A stretch of DNA of 64,000 nucleotides from Leptolyngbya sp. 'hensonii' (GCF_001939115.1 NZ_MQTZ01000017.1:72869-136868); one strand, 5' to 3'. Counted from the first letter of the stretch, positions 48,761 through 57,905 are shown. Notes: generated from the sequence alone by a model not told the origin. Numbers and translations: made by a program.

Positions 48761-49249
48761 CTAGCTCAGGGCGTTGATGGCATAGTCGATGTAGGAGTTG
48801 GCTTCAACCGCAGGGTCGCCGCTCAAACCATGGTTAGCCTTGATATACTTCAGGGCTTCAACGTACCAGCTGGGAGACAGTTCGAAAGTCCGGTTGATTT
48901 CAGCCAGACCGCCCAGCAGGTAGTCATCCATGGGGCCGGTTCCACCGACAACCAGGCAGTAGGTGATCATGCGCAGGTAGTAACCGATGTCGCGCACACA
49001 CTTGTCTTTGCCCACTTGAGAAGAAGCATAGTTGGGGCCAGACATGCTGGTGGTGTAGGGGAACTTCTGGTAAACCGCATTAGCAGCACCGGAAGCCAGG
49101 CTGGACGCATTAGCCGTCAGGGACTTGGCAGCTTGCAGGCTAGCAGAAGCTTGGCGGAAACGACCGAAAGCAACTTGGATCTCGGTGGAGCTGAGGAAGC
49201 GGCCTTGAGAATCAGCAGCAGCAACTGCTTCAGTCAGAGGGGTTTTCAT
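48761..49249 (-). CDS. cpcA1: C-phycocyanin alpha subunit, copy 1
   Basis: A 162-residue subunit, the exact length of CpcA. The single phycocyanobilin is carried on Cys84 in [12 protein letters not shown]. The ends [21 protein letters not shown] and [15 protein letters not shown] are standard. Residues around the bilin site are those of phycocyanin rather than phycoerythrocyanin. A frame extension upstream to 49315 is rejected. It pairs with CpcB1, 107 bp upstream, and is followed by the CpcE/F lyase genes that modify it. Confidence 0.96.
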   Translation of the reverse strand: MKTPLTEAVAAADSQGRFLSSTEIQVAFGRFRQASASLQAAKSLTANASSLASGAANAVYQKFPYTTSMSGPNYASSQVGKDKCVRDIGYYLRMITYCLVVGGTGPMDDYLLGGLAEINRTFELSPSWYVEALKYIKANHGLSGDPAVEANSYIDYAINALS

Positions 49250-49356
49250 GGTCAAACTATCTCCAGTAATCTTGTTTTTGAAAGAGAGGGTGCAATAACG
49301 TCCCACACCTGCCAACAGGAAGGCGGGATGGTATTCGTCGCCAGACCAAACCAGGA

Positions 49357-49875
49357 CTAAGCAACAGCGGAAGCAGCTTTATCAAAGTAGCTGCCCACTT
49401 CAGCCATCAGGCTGGCGCAGTCACCTCTGGTAATCCCGTTGGGATCGTTAGCAATTGCAATTGCAGCATCCTTCATTTTCTTCACACCAGCTGCCACAGA
49501 AGCACCAGGGGTACCCAGAGCCAGGTAGGTTTCCCGCAGGCCATTCAGGCAACGATCGTCAAGAACGGAAGCATCACCTGCGAAGATCGCATAGGTGACA
49601 TAGCGCAGGATAATTTCCATGTCGCGCAGACAAGCTGCCATGCGACGGCTGGTGTAAGCATTGCCACCGGGAGCAATCAGTTGGGGCTGCTCAGCAAACA
49701 GAGCCCGAGCTGCATTCGCCACGATCGTGGACGAGTTGCCGGTGATGCGGTTTACAACATCCATGCGCTTACTGCCATCAGCAACAAGTGCGCTCAGAGC
49801 ATCCAGTTGAGCAGAACTTAGATATTCGCCCCGTGCGTCAGCCTGGGAGACCACCTTTGCAAATGCGTCGAACAT
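49357..49875 (-). CDS. cpcB1: C-phycocyanin beta subunit, copy 1
   Basis: A 172-residue subunit of the phycocyanin rod trimer, carrying phycocyanobilin on Cys82 ([13 protein letters not shown]) and Cys153 (RGDCASL). Asn72 methylation context and the [25 protein letters not shown] segment are typical. It is first gene of the cpc1 cluster. CCTAATTT-region upstream reads AGGAGATTGAG before the ATG on the coding strand, a strong ribosome-binding site. Confidence 0.96.
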   Translation of the reverse strand: MFDAFAKVVSQADARGEYLSSAQLDALSALVADGSKRMDVVNRITGNSSTIVANAARALFAEQPQLIAPGGNAYTSRRMAACLRDMEIILRYVTYAIFAGDASVLDDRCLNGLRETYLALGTPGASVAAGVKKMKDAAIAIANDPNGITRGDCASLMAEVGSYFDKAASAVA

Positions 49876-50286
49876 AAACTCAATCTCCTAATTTATGGTT
49901 TAGACCACAATCGAATTTGGTTAAGCTTGGTGTAAGCTCGCTGAGGTAGCCCGGTGAAGGCACAACTAGCGAACATTAGCCTGTAAAATACTGCATCTAC
50001 TTTCAACAACTGAAAGCTTGCAAGTTTTTACTTCTTTCTTACTTCTTTATAAAGAAGAGTTAAAGGCTCGATTCATTCAGATGGGCAAAAACCTTCATCT
50101 GCGCTCCACAACCTTCAACATCTTTTTTATACTATGTCGTTGGATCAATTGTTTGTTACGAATTATCAAAACCTCGTTACAAGGCTGGCAATCAAAGTTC
50201 ACAAACGAATCCAGTCGGGCCACCCCTTTTCATAGCTTGAGGCCGCTCGGAGCCTCCCTGATCAGCCCCCAGAAACCCCTGGTGGA
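49876..50286. other. cpc1 upstream region
   Basis: About 410 bp between pebB and cpcB1, both minus strand. It is AT-rich, with a perfect 16-bp palindrome CTTCTTTATAAAGAAG at 50042-50057 whose TATAAA could be a -10 element of the cpcB1 promoter. No L box is seen here, in contrast to cpc2. Confidence 0.5.
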
Positions 50287-51060
50287 TCACCGATCGGCCA
50301 TTAGCCCCTCATGCTCCATCACCTCTGCCAACTTCCGTTCCAGATCGAATAGGAAGCCGTGGATATACTCTTCTGTCCACTCTGGACCATAAAAGCGATT
50401 GAACATCCCCCTGGCCGGATCTTTCTCAGCCCGGTAGCGAAGATAACGCAGTTGCGCCTGCTCAATCTCGGCTAAAGCCTGGGCATCTGTGACTGGCTCC
50501 ACCTGATCAACAAAATCCAGATAGGCCTGCAAATAAGCCTTGAATGCCGCAAAAACATCCGTTTCCACAACTGCAGTTTCCTGGGGCCGGGTCCAGAGAA
50601 ATGCAGGGGAGAAAAAAGGACGGGCTTCCTCGGGAAAATCTCCCCCCCAGGGCAGAGCTTTCTGGTAAGTCTCAAAGATGGGCCAGATCGGCTGCGTATA
50701 CTTGGCCTGGTAGGCCGCATCCTCCCGAAAGAGGGGTTGCATGTCCAGGGCAATCAGGTGTCCTCCCGGCAGCGTCACCAGATCGGCCCCAAAAAAGGGC
50801 AAGTCATAGTTCAGTTGGGGAAAAATCACAAAGTTCAGCACCTGCAGCGCCTGGCCACCTTGAACATGGGCAGCCCGAATCTGCCGCAGCTTGGGAGCCT
50901 GATAGGCATAGCTAGTCGTCAGAACCTCGTCTTGATTTTTGCCTTTCCCGACGATCGCAGACTTGGACTCAAACCCGATCGGAATCGGGTAAGGCTGCAG
51001 ATCCAGGCGTTCCTGCAAAACTACAATCGCGTGGTCTAAAAAAGGTTGATACAGGGTCAT
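50287..51060 (-). CDS. pebB: phycoerythrobilin:ferredoxin oxidoreductase
   Basis: A 257-residue ferredoxin-dependent bilin reductase that reduces 15,16-dihydrobiliverdin to phycoerythrobilin. The active-site strand [26 protein letters not shown] has the catalytic Asp and an Asn where PcyA has His88, as expected for PebB. The [17 protein letters not shown] end is characteristic. It follows pebA by 8 bp, and the two form the standard peb operon. Its presence implies that the organism makes phycoerythrin or a PEB-bearing protein. Confidence 0.93.
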   Translation of the reverse strand: MTLYQPFLDHAIVVLQERLDLQPYPIPIGFESKSAIVGKGKNQDEVLTTSYAYQAPKLRQIRAAHVQGGQALQVLNFVIFPQLNYDLPFFGADLVTLPGGHLIALDMQPLFREDAAYQAKYTQPIWPIFETYQKALPWGGDFPEEARPFFSPAFLWTRPQETAVVETDVFAAFKAYLQAYLDFVDQVEPVTDAQALAEIEQAQLRYLRYRAEKDPARGMFNRFYGPEWTEEYIHGFLFDLERKLAEVMEHEGLMADR

Positions 51061-51068
51061 TGATCAAT

Positions 51069-51797
51069 CTACTTCACTGCTGTAGCCAGAGGGATGGCAT
51101 CTTCAAATAAGAACCCATACAAAAAGCGCTCAGCCCACTCATGGCCAAAGTAGCTGCTGAACAGGCCCGATGCCGGATCCCGATCGGCACTGTACTGGTC
51201 ATAATCCTTTTGAGCTTTGACAATTCGCTGAATATCCTCTGGATCGCTCAGCGGTGTGGCATCCTCCAGCATCTGCCAGTAGAGATTCAAATAATCTTTG
51301 AACGCCTCAAACACTCGCGTCCTCACTGTTGCCGCATCTGTTTTGGCAAACAGCAGATATTTGGAAAAATACTGGTTCGCATCGTAGAACTTCATTTCCA
51401 GATCCTGGGATAGATCGGGATAGCGATCGTGCAGAGTTTTGAGCGGGTGAATATACTTTTCTAAATAAGCCTCATCTTGAAACAAAGGCTGAAAGTCCAT
51501 CACAATCAGGTTTTTGACCTGGCCAAAGGACAGAAAATCAACCCCCAACAAGGGCAAATCATAGTGATAGTTGGGATAAATAACACTGTTGAGAATTTGA
51601 GCGCTCGCATCCGCATCAATATAGGTATAGCGAATCTTGCGCAATTCTCGACACTGGTAACACCAGCTCCGAATTGTGGCAGGATTCCGCCCCCGCTCGC
51701 TCACCTGACACTCCAGTCCAGCCGGAATGGGGCGAGGTTGCAGAGCAAATTTTTGCCCCAGCGATCGCTCTAAATGCTGAATAAAGGGCTGATACAT
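51069..51797 (-). CDS. pebA: 15,16-dihydrobiliverdin:ferredoxin oxidoreductase
   Basis: A 242-residue enzyme performing the first step of phycoerythrobilin synthesis: biliverdin IX-alpha to 15,16-dihydrobiliverdin. The active-site strand LNSVIYPNYHYDLPLLGVDFLSF carries the family Asp and Asn. SSYFGHEWAERFLYGFLFEDA near the C-terminus is typical of PebA. It is transcribed ahead of pebB. Product transfer by metabolic channelling between PebA and PebB is known for the family. Confidence 0.93.
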   Translation of the reverse strand: MYQPFIQHLERSLGQKFALQPRPIPAGLECQVSERGRNPATIRSWCYQCRELRKIRYTYIDADASAQILNSVIYPNYHYDLPLLGVDFLSFGQVKNLIVMDFQPLFQDEAYLEKYIHPLKTLHDRYPDLSQDLEMKFYDANQYFSKYLLFAKTDAATVRTRVFEAFKDYLNLYWQMLEDATPLSDPEDIQRIVKAQKDYDQYSADRDPASGLFSSYFGHEWAERFLYGFLFEDAIPLATAVK

Positions 51798-52011
51798 AAA
51801 CGATTATACGAAAATGACTGGTTTTACTCGCCTGATCCATGACCATACGGTATGCCCTGATACAGTGTCTCAAAATTAAAAAACAAAGCAACAATCCTTA
51901 ACATTGCCAGAGGAGGGGCAGCCGCCAGGAGTAAGAAGCCAGAACTTTTTTCAGATCCTGACTGCTGGCGGCTGGCTCCTAGATTTTGATTCCTGGCGGC
52001 TGGGCCCTAAA

Positions 52012-52599
52012 TTACGAAGCAGCTCTGGACAGGTTATGCTGCACCATTTGAGCCAGCAGGTCCTCAGAAACGCAGCGGCGTTCAGAACAGTAGGTCATGA
52101 GATAAACGCCATTCATCATGCGAATCGTGCTGACCCGCACCCGAAAATCATTCGTGATGAACCAGCAACGTTCCTGTCCCTGGTTATTGTCGTATTCCGT
52201 GTCGATCGTCAGAATCCCGTCCTGACCAAACCAGTAGCGGCAGACCACAGGAATTTTTTCAACGTAGCCCTGGTTCCGCAGAAGTTTGCCCGATCGGCCC
52301 GTTTCATCATCCGGCACATCCACCAGCACCGCCGCATGCTCCGCATTCGGAGCCCCCGTCTCTTTATTTTCCTGCCACATGAAACTGGCACCGCCCTGTG
52401 CTGTTGCCGGGTCAACCCCCTGCTGTTCACAAATCAGGGCCACCCTTGGATCATCCTGAGCCACAACCTGCACGTAAAGATTGGACTCCCCCGACTCATC
52501 ACCTACTAAATCGAAGTGGTGCACCGTGCGTTGCGTAAACCAGATGCCTTCGCTTTTGCGAAAGAACGCCATCATTGTCATGGGTGGAACCAACAGCAT
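52012..52599 (-). CDS. CpcS/CpeS-type phycobiliprotein lyase
   Basis: A 195-residue beta-barrel lyase of the S/U type. FRKSEGIWFTQRTVHHF is the family signature, and the barrel strands RCWFITNDFRVRVSTIRMMNGVYLMTYCSERRC follow. These enzymes attach bilins to Cys82/84-equivalent cysteines. Because pebA-pebB lie 215 bp downstream, a CpeS-like role in phycoerythrobilin attachment is attractive, but CpcS-type specificity is equally possible by sequence. The true start may be Met7, 9 or 10. Confidence 0.87.
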   Translation of the reverse strand: MLLVPPMTMMAFFRKSEGIWFTQRTVHHFDLVGDESGESNLYVQVVAQDDPRVALICEQQGVDPATAQGGASFMWQENKETGAPNAEHAAVLVDVPDDETGRSGKLLRNQGYVEKIPVVCRYWFGQDGILTIDTEYDNNQGQERCWFITNDFRVRVSTIRMMNGVYLMTYCSERRCVSEDLLAQMVQHNLSRAAS

Positions 52600-52682
52600 A
52601 CCTTTCCCTCAAAAAATAGGGGCATGGTCATGCCATACCCCTTATCGATTGTAAATGGGAGAATCCCCCTGAGAAAACAACT

Positions 52683-53411
52683 TTAACGGAGTGCTTGCCG
52701 GAGCTCTGCCCGCTGCGTGGGTGATAAAGACGCGATCACCTCTCTGGCCTTGATCGAGCTACTTCCCCGTAAGAGTTCCAGCAAGGCTTCTGTCGAAAGG
52801 CTCAAAAGTTGATTGGATGAAGCCGCCCTCTCCATCTCATCTACCTCAGGATGACGACAGACACCACCAGAGCAATTCAGGCCCAACTGCCTCCAGTACA
52901 TCGTCGGCACTGCCCAACCCCGTTGCCCAACATGTTCATCATTCAACAGGCGAGACTGCACAAACGCATTGGGAGACTCATAGCAGGCTTTTTCTCGGGG
53001 ATAGGGTACGGTAAAACATCCGAAGGCTTTGCGATATTCTTCAGAGTCCAGAATGGTGGTGATCAAACTATGCACCCCTTTCTTGGCCAAGACATCGCTG
53101 TAAAATCTCATCTCTTCATGGTTGAGAACGGCCCGTCCCATAAAATGCTTGAAGCAAATATCCAGAAACTTAACGTTGGAAGAGGGATAGTAGAAGGCAT
53201 CCAAATAGATGTCTGAGCAACCAAACTCTTTCAGGAAGCGACGCACACCAATTTTATCTTTGAGAAAATCTTTTTCAAGCTGCGCCATCATCTGGCGCTC
53301 AGACTCATAGGGTTGTCGCTCCAGCACCTGGCGATAGATTTGGGTCAGCGCAAACTGACGCTCTTCCTGGGAGGAACGACGATTGACTGTAACGGGGGTA
53401 AGGTTGTTCAT
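52683..53411 (-). CDS. divergent single-domain phycobilisome linker protein
   Basis: A 242-residue protein with one PBS-linker domain (about residues 15-150, FALTQIYRQVLERQPYESERQ... and VKFLDICFKHFMGRAVLNHEEM). The remainder is unlike rod (CpcC), rod-core (CpcG) or CpcD-type ends: a Cys-containing segment WRQLGLNCSGGVCRHPEVDE and a helical tail. The repeat looks closer to ApcE-type REP domains (FGCFTVPYPRE). It lies 83 bp upstream of the S-type lyase on the same strand. It is likely to act in phycobilisome assembly; the precise position is unknown. Confidence 0.75.
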   Translation of the reverse strand: MNNLTPVTVNRRSSQEERQFALTQIYRQVLERQPYESERQMMAQLEKDFLKDKIGVRRFLKEFGCSDIYLDAFYYPSSNVKFLDICFKHFMGRAVLNHEEMRFYSDVLAKKGVHSLITTILDSEEYRKAFGCFTVPYPREKACYESPNAFVQSRLLNDEHVGQRGWAVPTMYWRQLGLNCSGGVCRHPEVDEMERAASSNQLLSLSTEALLELLRGSSSIKAREVIASLSPTQRAELRQALR

Positions 53412-53732
53412 AAAGACTTCTCCGAGTATTGAAATTGGCCCTATCTGAGATCAACCGGGGGAAGGCTGAAGATAGCCCCAGAACAGAAAAGGCCCACATG
53501 GACAGGGGGCATGTAACACCTGAGACAAGCGAAAACAGGGATTTCAAAGTATGGTTCTGAGGGGGTTGGGAGAAACGCCAAAATCCTGCAGCACCAGCCT
53601 GTGAACATCCGGGGAGACATCCAGTTAACGTCATGTCCTCCTATCGGTCAGAGTGCCCTGGAGGCTACAGAAATTCAGAGTCCGATGTATTTCTTAACAG
53701 AGGTTCCAGGAGTCACTTTCAGAGGCGGTACA
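53412..53732. other. divergent region between linker and pentapeptide genes
   Basis: About 320 bp. It should contain both promoters. No L box, repeat or RNA gene is seen. Longer in-frame starts for the pentapeptide gene exist here (53601, 53684-53686) but lack ribosome-binding sites. Confidence 0.45.
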
Positions 53733-54572
53733 ATGACCCTGAACCGATATTCATCCTTTCAAACCATGACAGTCCGGGCGATACCGCGTACCCCTCAAGA
53801 GGTTTTAGCCCTGCTGCAAGCAGGACTCCCTCTGCCCCCAGCCGACTTCTATCGATTTAACTTCAGCCATGCCGATCTGCCAGGGGCTGATCTGAGGCAG
53901 GCCAAATTGATTGGGGCCAACTTCAATGGGGCAAATTTGACTCAGGCCGATCTCAGGGGCACTGACCTCAGGGGCGCTGACTTCAGGGGAACGATGCTCA
54001 AGGGAGCTAACTTACAGGGTGCCTGTCTATACCGGGCTGACCTGAGCGGGGCCGACCTGAGGGAAGCTAATTTAGCAGATATCAAGCTGAAAGTAGCCCG
54101 ATATGATGGCCAGACCCTGTTTCCAGAAGGGTTTCCTTACAAGAGCTGTGGCGCGATCGGGCCAGGAGCCAACCTCAATGGGGCTCCTTTGAACACGGCC
54201 AACTTGCGCGAGATTGACCTGCGGGGAGCTAGTTTATTGGGGGCTTATCTCACAGGGGCCGATCTGACCGGGGGCAATTTACAGGGCGCAAGGTTAAGCA
54301 GTGCTGACCTTCGAAAAGCTTTTCTCACAGGAGCCTCTCTCCGTCAGGTTCGCCTGAATGGGGCCAATTTGACCGGCACCGACTTGCGGGCTGCAGATTT
54401 GACGGATGTGGAATTTGAAACACTGGAAAGCATTGCTGGAGCTGATTTTACTGCGGCTCAGGGTCTGAATGAGGGGTTGCGATCGCGCCTACTCAGCTAT
54501 CCTGCCCAGGAGTTAGACACCTGGAATTCCTTTACTCGCCGCACCACTCGAACCAGCCTGGAAATTCTATGA
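53733..54572 (+). CDS. pentapeptide-repeat protein
   Basis: A 279-residue protein with two blocks of pentapeptide A(D/N)LXX repeats (about residues 45-120 and 150-245, for example ANFNGANLTQADLRGTDLRGADF), forming a right-handed quadrilateral beta-helix. The N-terminal ~40 residues include IPRTPQEVLALLQAGLPLP, a helical start seen in several cyanobacterial pentapeptide proteins. The ATG at 53733 is preceded by AGAGGCGG. The function is unknown; the setting among phycobilisome genes may be coincidence. Confidence 0.8.
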   Translation: MTLNRYSSFQTMTVRAIPRTPQEVLALLQAGLPLPPADFYRFNFSHADLPGADLRQAKLIGANFNGANLTQADLRGTDLRGADFRGTMLKGANLQGACLYRADLSGADLREANLADIKLKVARYDGQTLFPEGFPYKSCGAIGPGANLNGAPLNTANLREIDLRGASLLGAYLTGADLTGGNLQGARLSSADLRKAFLTGASLRQVRLNGANLTGTDLRAADLTDVEFETLESIAGADFTAAQGLNEGLRSRLLSYPAQELDTWNSFTRRTTRTSLEIL

Positions 54573-54626
54573 TTCCCTGGGGGCGCACCTGCCTGCGCCC
54601 CAATCGATCCTGAATCAGCAAACAAT

Positions 54627-54833
54627 CTAGGACTTAACCGCCGTCCAGTCCTTCTTGAGCAGGGCCAGGAAGGTGGTAATGCCTTTGGAAAATCCGGGAG
54701 GATCGGGCAGAAAATACTGGGGAAACTCTTCATAAGGCCGCCATGGTTCTGCTGCACTATGGCGCAGATGTAAGGCCCGCTCGTTATCTTCCAGTTTCCA
54801 GAGCATCTGCCCTGCGGTGGGTATCTCAGCCAT
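54627..54833 (-). CDS. small hypothetical protein, 68 aa
   Basis: A 68-residue polar protein, MAEIPTAGQMLWKLEDNERALHLRHSAAEPW... with a WRPYEEFPQYFLPDPPGFSKGITTFLAL core. GGAG lies 8 nt before the ATG at 54833, which is why this start is used rather than 55085. No motif is recognised. The aromatic/Pro-rich middle looks conserved-protein-like. Confidence 0.6.
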   Translation of the reverse strand: MAEIPTAGQMLWKLEDNERALHLRHSAAEPWRPYEEFPQYFLPDPPGFSKGITTFLALLKKDWTAVKS

Positions 54834-55050
54834 CGGCTTTACTCCATATCTTTTGAACAACATCAACCCAGGAAGGGTGCTATCAACCAGGTTGACCTCC
54901 CAGAATTTTGACACTTTAACTGTTAAATTCTGTAAATATTGATACGAGTAGACTGGACATTTGTGCCAACTTACCCTATCCGTCAACCGATTAGCCATAG
55001 AGTTCCCACTTGGGGGAGAAGTTCCCCAGGGAACACCTGAACCATCGACA

Positions 55051-55710
55051 TCATCGCAACAAATCTTCCATCGCCGCCCCCACAACTCGATGATCCGGAT
55101 CCTGCCTCAATTGGGCCAGGGCTTCCCGGGCGACTGGATCGTCAAAGTGCTTCAGGGCATAGGCTACACGAATCCGAATGTACTCTCCCTCTGCCTGCTG
55201 CAGGGAGAGTAAATGGGCCAGGGCCATCTTCTGCTGACGGGACCCGGCTAAGGCACCCAGCGCATCCACCGCCGCCTCCTGTACCGCTGCATCCTCTGCT
55301 GCCAGGGCCTCAACACAGACTTCCAGTAACTCTTCGGGGCAGTCCAGTTCCACCAGAGCCGCCAGAATACTGCGGCGTACCAGCCAGTGATCATCCATGC
55401 AAAAGGTCTGCACCAGATGAGAGGCCGAGAGACGGCCAAACAGAGACAGGGAATTTGCAGCTTCCGCCCGGACATTGGGGGTATTGTCAAATTTCATAAT
55501 TTGCAACAGCGCCGCAAAAGATTCAGAGGTTTGCTGTTTCCCTAACTCCCTAGCAACAAACGATCGCACCAAAAACTCCGGATCCTGAAGGTGCTGGAGG
55601 AGGAAGGGAATCGCAACTTCTGGAGAATACTCTCGCAGAGCAGAAATTGCTTTCAAACGGTATTGAAAATCTGGATTTTTGAGATCGGTTTCAATCTGAT
55701 GCAGATCCAT
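55051..55710 (-). CDS. HEAT-repeat protein (NblB-like)
   Basis: A 219-residue HEAT protein (ISALREYSPEVAIPFLLQHLQDPEFLVRSFVARELGK, then VRAEAANSLSLFGR..., then RVAYALKHFDDPVAREALAQL). Compared with CpcE/F it is shorter and lacks their signatures. NblB-type proteins help detach bilin during phycobilisome breakdown, and this is the closest match from memory. The ATG at 55710 (MDLHQIETDLKNPDFQYRLKA) is chosen because the ~25 residues encoded upstream are not HEAT-like. Confidence 0.8.
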   Translation of the reverse strand: MDLHQIETDLKNPDFQYRLKAISALREYSPEVAIPFLLQHLQDPEFLVRSFVARELGKQQTSESFAALLQIMKFDNTPNVRAEAANSLSLFGRLSASHLVQTFCMDDHWLVRRSILAALVELDCPEELLEVCVEALAAEDAAVQEAAVDALGALAGSRQQKMALAHLLSLQQAEGEYIRIRVAYALKHFDDPVAREALAQLRQDPDHRVVGAAMEDLLR

Positions 55711-55887
55711 GAACACAAACCTAAGCGATATCCTCCACTGTAATCCGAAGATTGATCCCCGATCGCATGGCCCCCGGTAGGACAATCAAGGTTCCTAGGT
55801 CAGGACAACCTGCAGGACTGCAGAATAGCTTCCCGAAACATGGGAAAATGCAGGAGATTAGGACAGTCTAATTCTGGATGTTTCACG

Positions 55888-56469
55888 ATGACGAAACCAC
55901 CCTTGAGTGAAAAAGTACGGGAGCTGATTCAGAAAGCGCGAATTGTCAGCTTTACCACCTGGCACAACCTCTATCCAGCGTCGCTGCTGGCCCAATTCCA
56001 GGCCGCTGATGATGAAGGACGCTATCTCACCGATGCAGAGTTGGAGCAAATTGAGCTTCTGTCTCCGCATCCATCGGGATCGATCGGGGTGGCCCAGCAT
56101 CTGCGCGATCAGGTGCGGGAGATCGTCGATGAAGCCCGATCTCAGGTGCTGGTCACTTTCCCCACCATTACAGAACCAGGGGGTGGCCTGTATCCCCCCG
56201 AACGGGCAGAAGCCTGCTGGCGTGACTTCTGGCATTTCCTGCGCTGCATCACCTACGGCATTGCAGGTAGTCGCACGGATTACACCAGCCAGGAAGGGTT
56301 GAATTACATGCAGTTGCTCTATCAAGAATTACAGGTGCCGTTAGATGCCATGGTGGTGGGTCTGGAAGGGATCAAAACTGCCAGCTTGAAGCGGGTAGAA
56401 GCAGAGCAGCAAGCCGCACTAGCCCCCTATTTTGATCACCTGATTGAGCAGTTAAAGCAATTTCGTTAA
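55888..56469 (+). CDS. unassigned phycobiliprotein-fold protein
   Basis: A 193-residue protein with a phycobilisome-protein (PF00502-like) globin fold. FQAADDEGRYLTDAELEQIELL matches helix Y/A of phycobiliproteins, and EACWRDFWHFLRCITYGIAG matches the CLRDMEIxLRYVTYA helix with the bilin-type cysteine in place. It is clearly not ApcA, B, D or F, nor CpcA/B: there are insertions (ITEPGGGLYPPE), a C-terminal tail and a second Cys in the helix. Whether it binds bilin is unknown. It is convergent with the cpc2 operon. Confidence 0.8.
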   Translation: MTKPPLSEKVRELIQKARIVSFTTWHNLYPASLLAQFQAADDEGRYLTDAELEQIELLSPHPSGSIGVAQHLRDQVREIVDEARSQVLVTFPTITEPGGGLYPPERAEACWRDFWHFLRCITYGIAGSRTDYTSQEGLNYMQLLYQELQVPLDAMVVGLEGIKTASLKRVEAEQQAALAPYFDHLIEQLKQFR

Positions 56470-56526
56470 ACCGGTCAGAGAAACTTTAGCCATCCCGCCC
56501 AATTAAACGCTCCTGAGAATTTCCAC

Positions 56527-56560
56527 AAAAAAGTGTAGAGAAGTCAGACTTCCCTACACT
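56527..56560 (-). terminator. terminator of the cpc2 operon
   Basis: Read on the minus strand: stem AGTGTAG-G-GAAGTC / GACTTC-T-CTACACT (one mismatch) followed by six T. It lies 43 bp after the cpcD stop and closes the cpcB2 operon. Confidence 0.85.
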
Positions 56561-56602
56561 CGTAAACGGTGTTCTCAACTATACCTGTAGCTAATTCCCT
56601 GC

Positions 56603-56869
56603 TTAGCCTTCTCCCTCAGGAGCTGGAGCTGCTGGAACTGCTTGCAGAGGACGAATACCCACGATCGTGCCTCCCAGGCGGGAGATGCGTTGCATCTCCT
56701 CATTCATGCGACTGAAAGGAACTTGAATCAAGGTTGTGCTGCTATGGCGCACGGGATAACCATTGTTATCCGTTTGATCATTTTGCCGGAGACCAGTCAC
56801 TTCATAGACGAAAGTGCGGTTTTCCGAGGATGAACCGGAAGCTCTTACCAATACAGAAGGTCCCAACAT
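56603..56869 (-). CDS. cpcD: rod-capping linker CpcD
   Basis: An 88-residue small linker that caps the core-distal end of phycocyanin rods. The CpcD-type fold is visible from FVYEVTGL to STTLIQVPFSRMNEEMQRISRLGGTIVGIRPL. It ends in a short Ala/Pro/Glu tail. Its length and place as last gene of the cpcB2 operon match cpcD2 of Fremyella-type inducible operons. The gap to the preceding linker gene is 108 bp. Confidence 0.93.
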   Translation of the reverse strand: MLGPSVLVRASGSSSENRTFVYEVTGLRQNDQTDNNGYPVRHSSTTLIQVPFSRMNEEMQRISRLGGTIVGIRPLQAVPAAPAPEGEG

Positions 56870-56977
56870 AACCGTTCAATCTCCTATCGTGATTTTCAAA
56901 AGGGGTCAATCTCTCTACATCTGAAATCCTGGGGCGGAGGCAATATAGCCATCACCCCCATCACTATGGCCCTGGCT

Positions 56978-57844
56978 CTATTGAGCCAGCGTAACGCTCG
57001 CAACCTTTCCACCCAGCTTGTTGATTTGTTGCAGGGTATTCGAGAGCTGCTCGTAAGGAACAATAAATTCCTTATTGCTGCGACGGATTTTCGGATATCC
57101 GGGCAGACTAGTGCCTGCGACTTCAATTCGGTACAACCGATCGGTGGATCCGATGGAGGATCGACCAAAAGTTCGATTGGGCGTTGTTCCTTGCTTGGCG
57201 GGCAGATAGGCAAATCCCTCGCTGCCCCCTGAAGGGGCAATCACCGCAGAGACTGTATTTTTAGCCAGTTCACCGGCCAGACGGGAACCAGAGCCTAACT
57301 GGGACCGATCGCTGTTGGCATAGCCCCGGTAGAGCCGGAACATGCGGGTAAACCCGGCCAGCTTCTGGCTGGTTTGGGTAGAAAATCCCCGGTAGTAGGG
57401 CACGATCGTATCTCCGAAGTTAGCCTCGTACTCATCCGAGTCGATATAGGAATCGATATCAGCATCAAAGCCTGCATTCTGATATCGATCCAAGTGCTCA
57501 ATCACCTCAGCTTCGTCGTAAGGAGCACGTCCCAGCAGGTGTTTGAAGTTCAATTCAATCACCCGGGTTTGAAAATTGGGATACAGAAACTTGGTTTTAT
57601 ACAGATCCGTTTTAGCCAGAGCCCGAACAAAATCCCTGACTGTTAATTGACCATTGGCCAGCAGGGACTCCAGGGCTGTCAGCCGTTCCGATTGCATCAG
57701 GTAATCATTCCCCAACACCTGACGGTAAATTGCCTGGACCACAGTCTTAGCATCTTCCGGTGTCCAGTTAGGACGCAACTCCAGAGGATAAGTTTCGCTA
57801 AAGGCTGCCGTCCCCAAACGGGATGCCGCAGTTGTAATGGCCAC
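56978..57844 (-). CDS. cpcI: phycocyanin rod linker (second, CpcI/CpcC-type)
   Basis: A 288-residue rod linker: a PBS-linker domain (about residues 30-175, [21 protein letters not shown]... and [23 protein letters not shown]) joined by a Ser/Gly-rich spacer to a C-terminal CpcD-like domain (RLYRIEVAG...[23 protein letters not shown]). It connects phycocyanin hexamers in the rod. Assigned as CpcI rather than CpcC by operon position only. It is closely related to the preceding linker gene, 61 bp away. Confidence 0.9.
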   Translation of the reverse strand: MAITTAASRLGTAAFSETYPLELRPNWTPEDAKTVVQAIYRQVLGNDYLMQSERLTALESLLANGQLTVRDFVRALAKTDLYKTKFLYPNFQTRVIELNFKHLLGRAPYDEAEVIEHLDRYQNAGFDADIDSYIDSDEYEANFGDTIVPYYRGFSTQTSQKLAGFTRMFRLYRGYANSDRSQLGSGSRLAGELAKNTVSAVIAPSGGSEGFAYLPAKQGTTPNRTFGRSSIGSTDRLYRIEVAGTSLPGYPKIRRSNKEFIVPYEQLSNTLQQINKLGGKVASVTLAQ

Positions 57845-57905
57845 GCATGCTCTCCTTATACATTTTGATCGAGTTGATCTAGCAACAGGGGGTCAACCTC
57901 CAGGG

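Noticed and set aside
51919-52003. CAGCCGCCAGGA / TCCTGGCGGCTG inverted and direct repeats between pebA and the lyase
   Set aside because: Probably a remnant of common cyanobacterial short repeats; no element boundaries or convincing regulatory design were found.
51904-52509. 201-codon plus-strand frame opposite the S-type lyase
   Set aside because: It is the complement of a well-supported lyase gene and shows no family resemblance.
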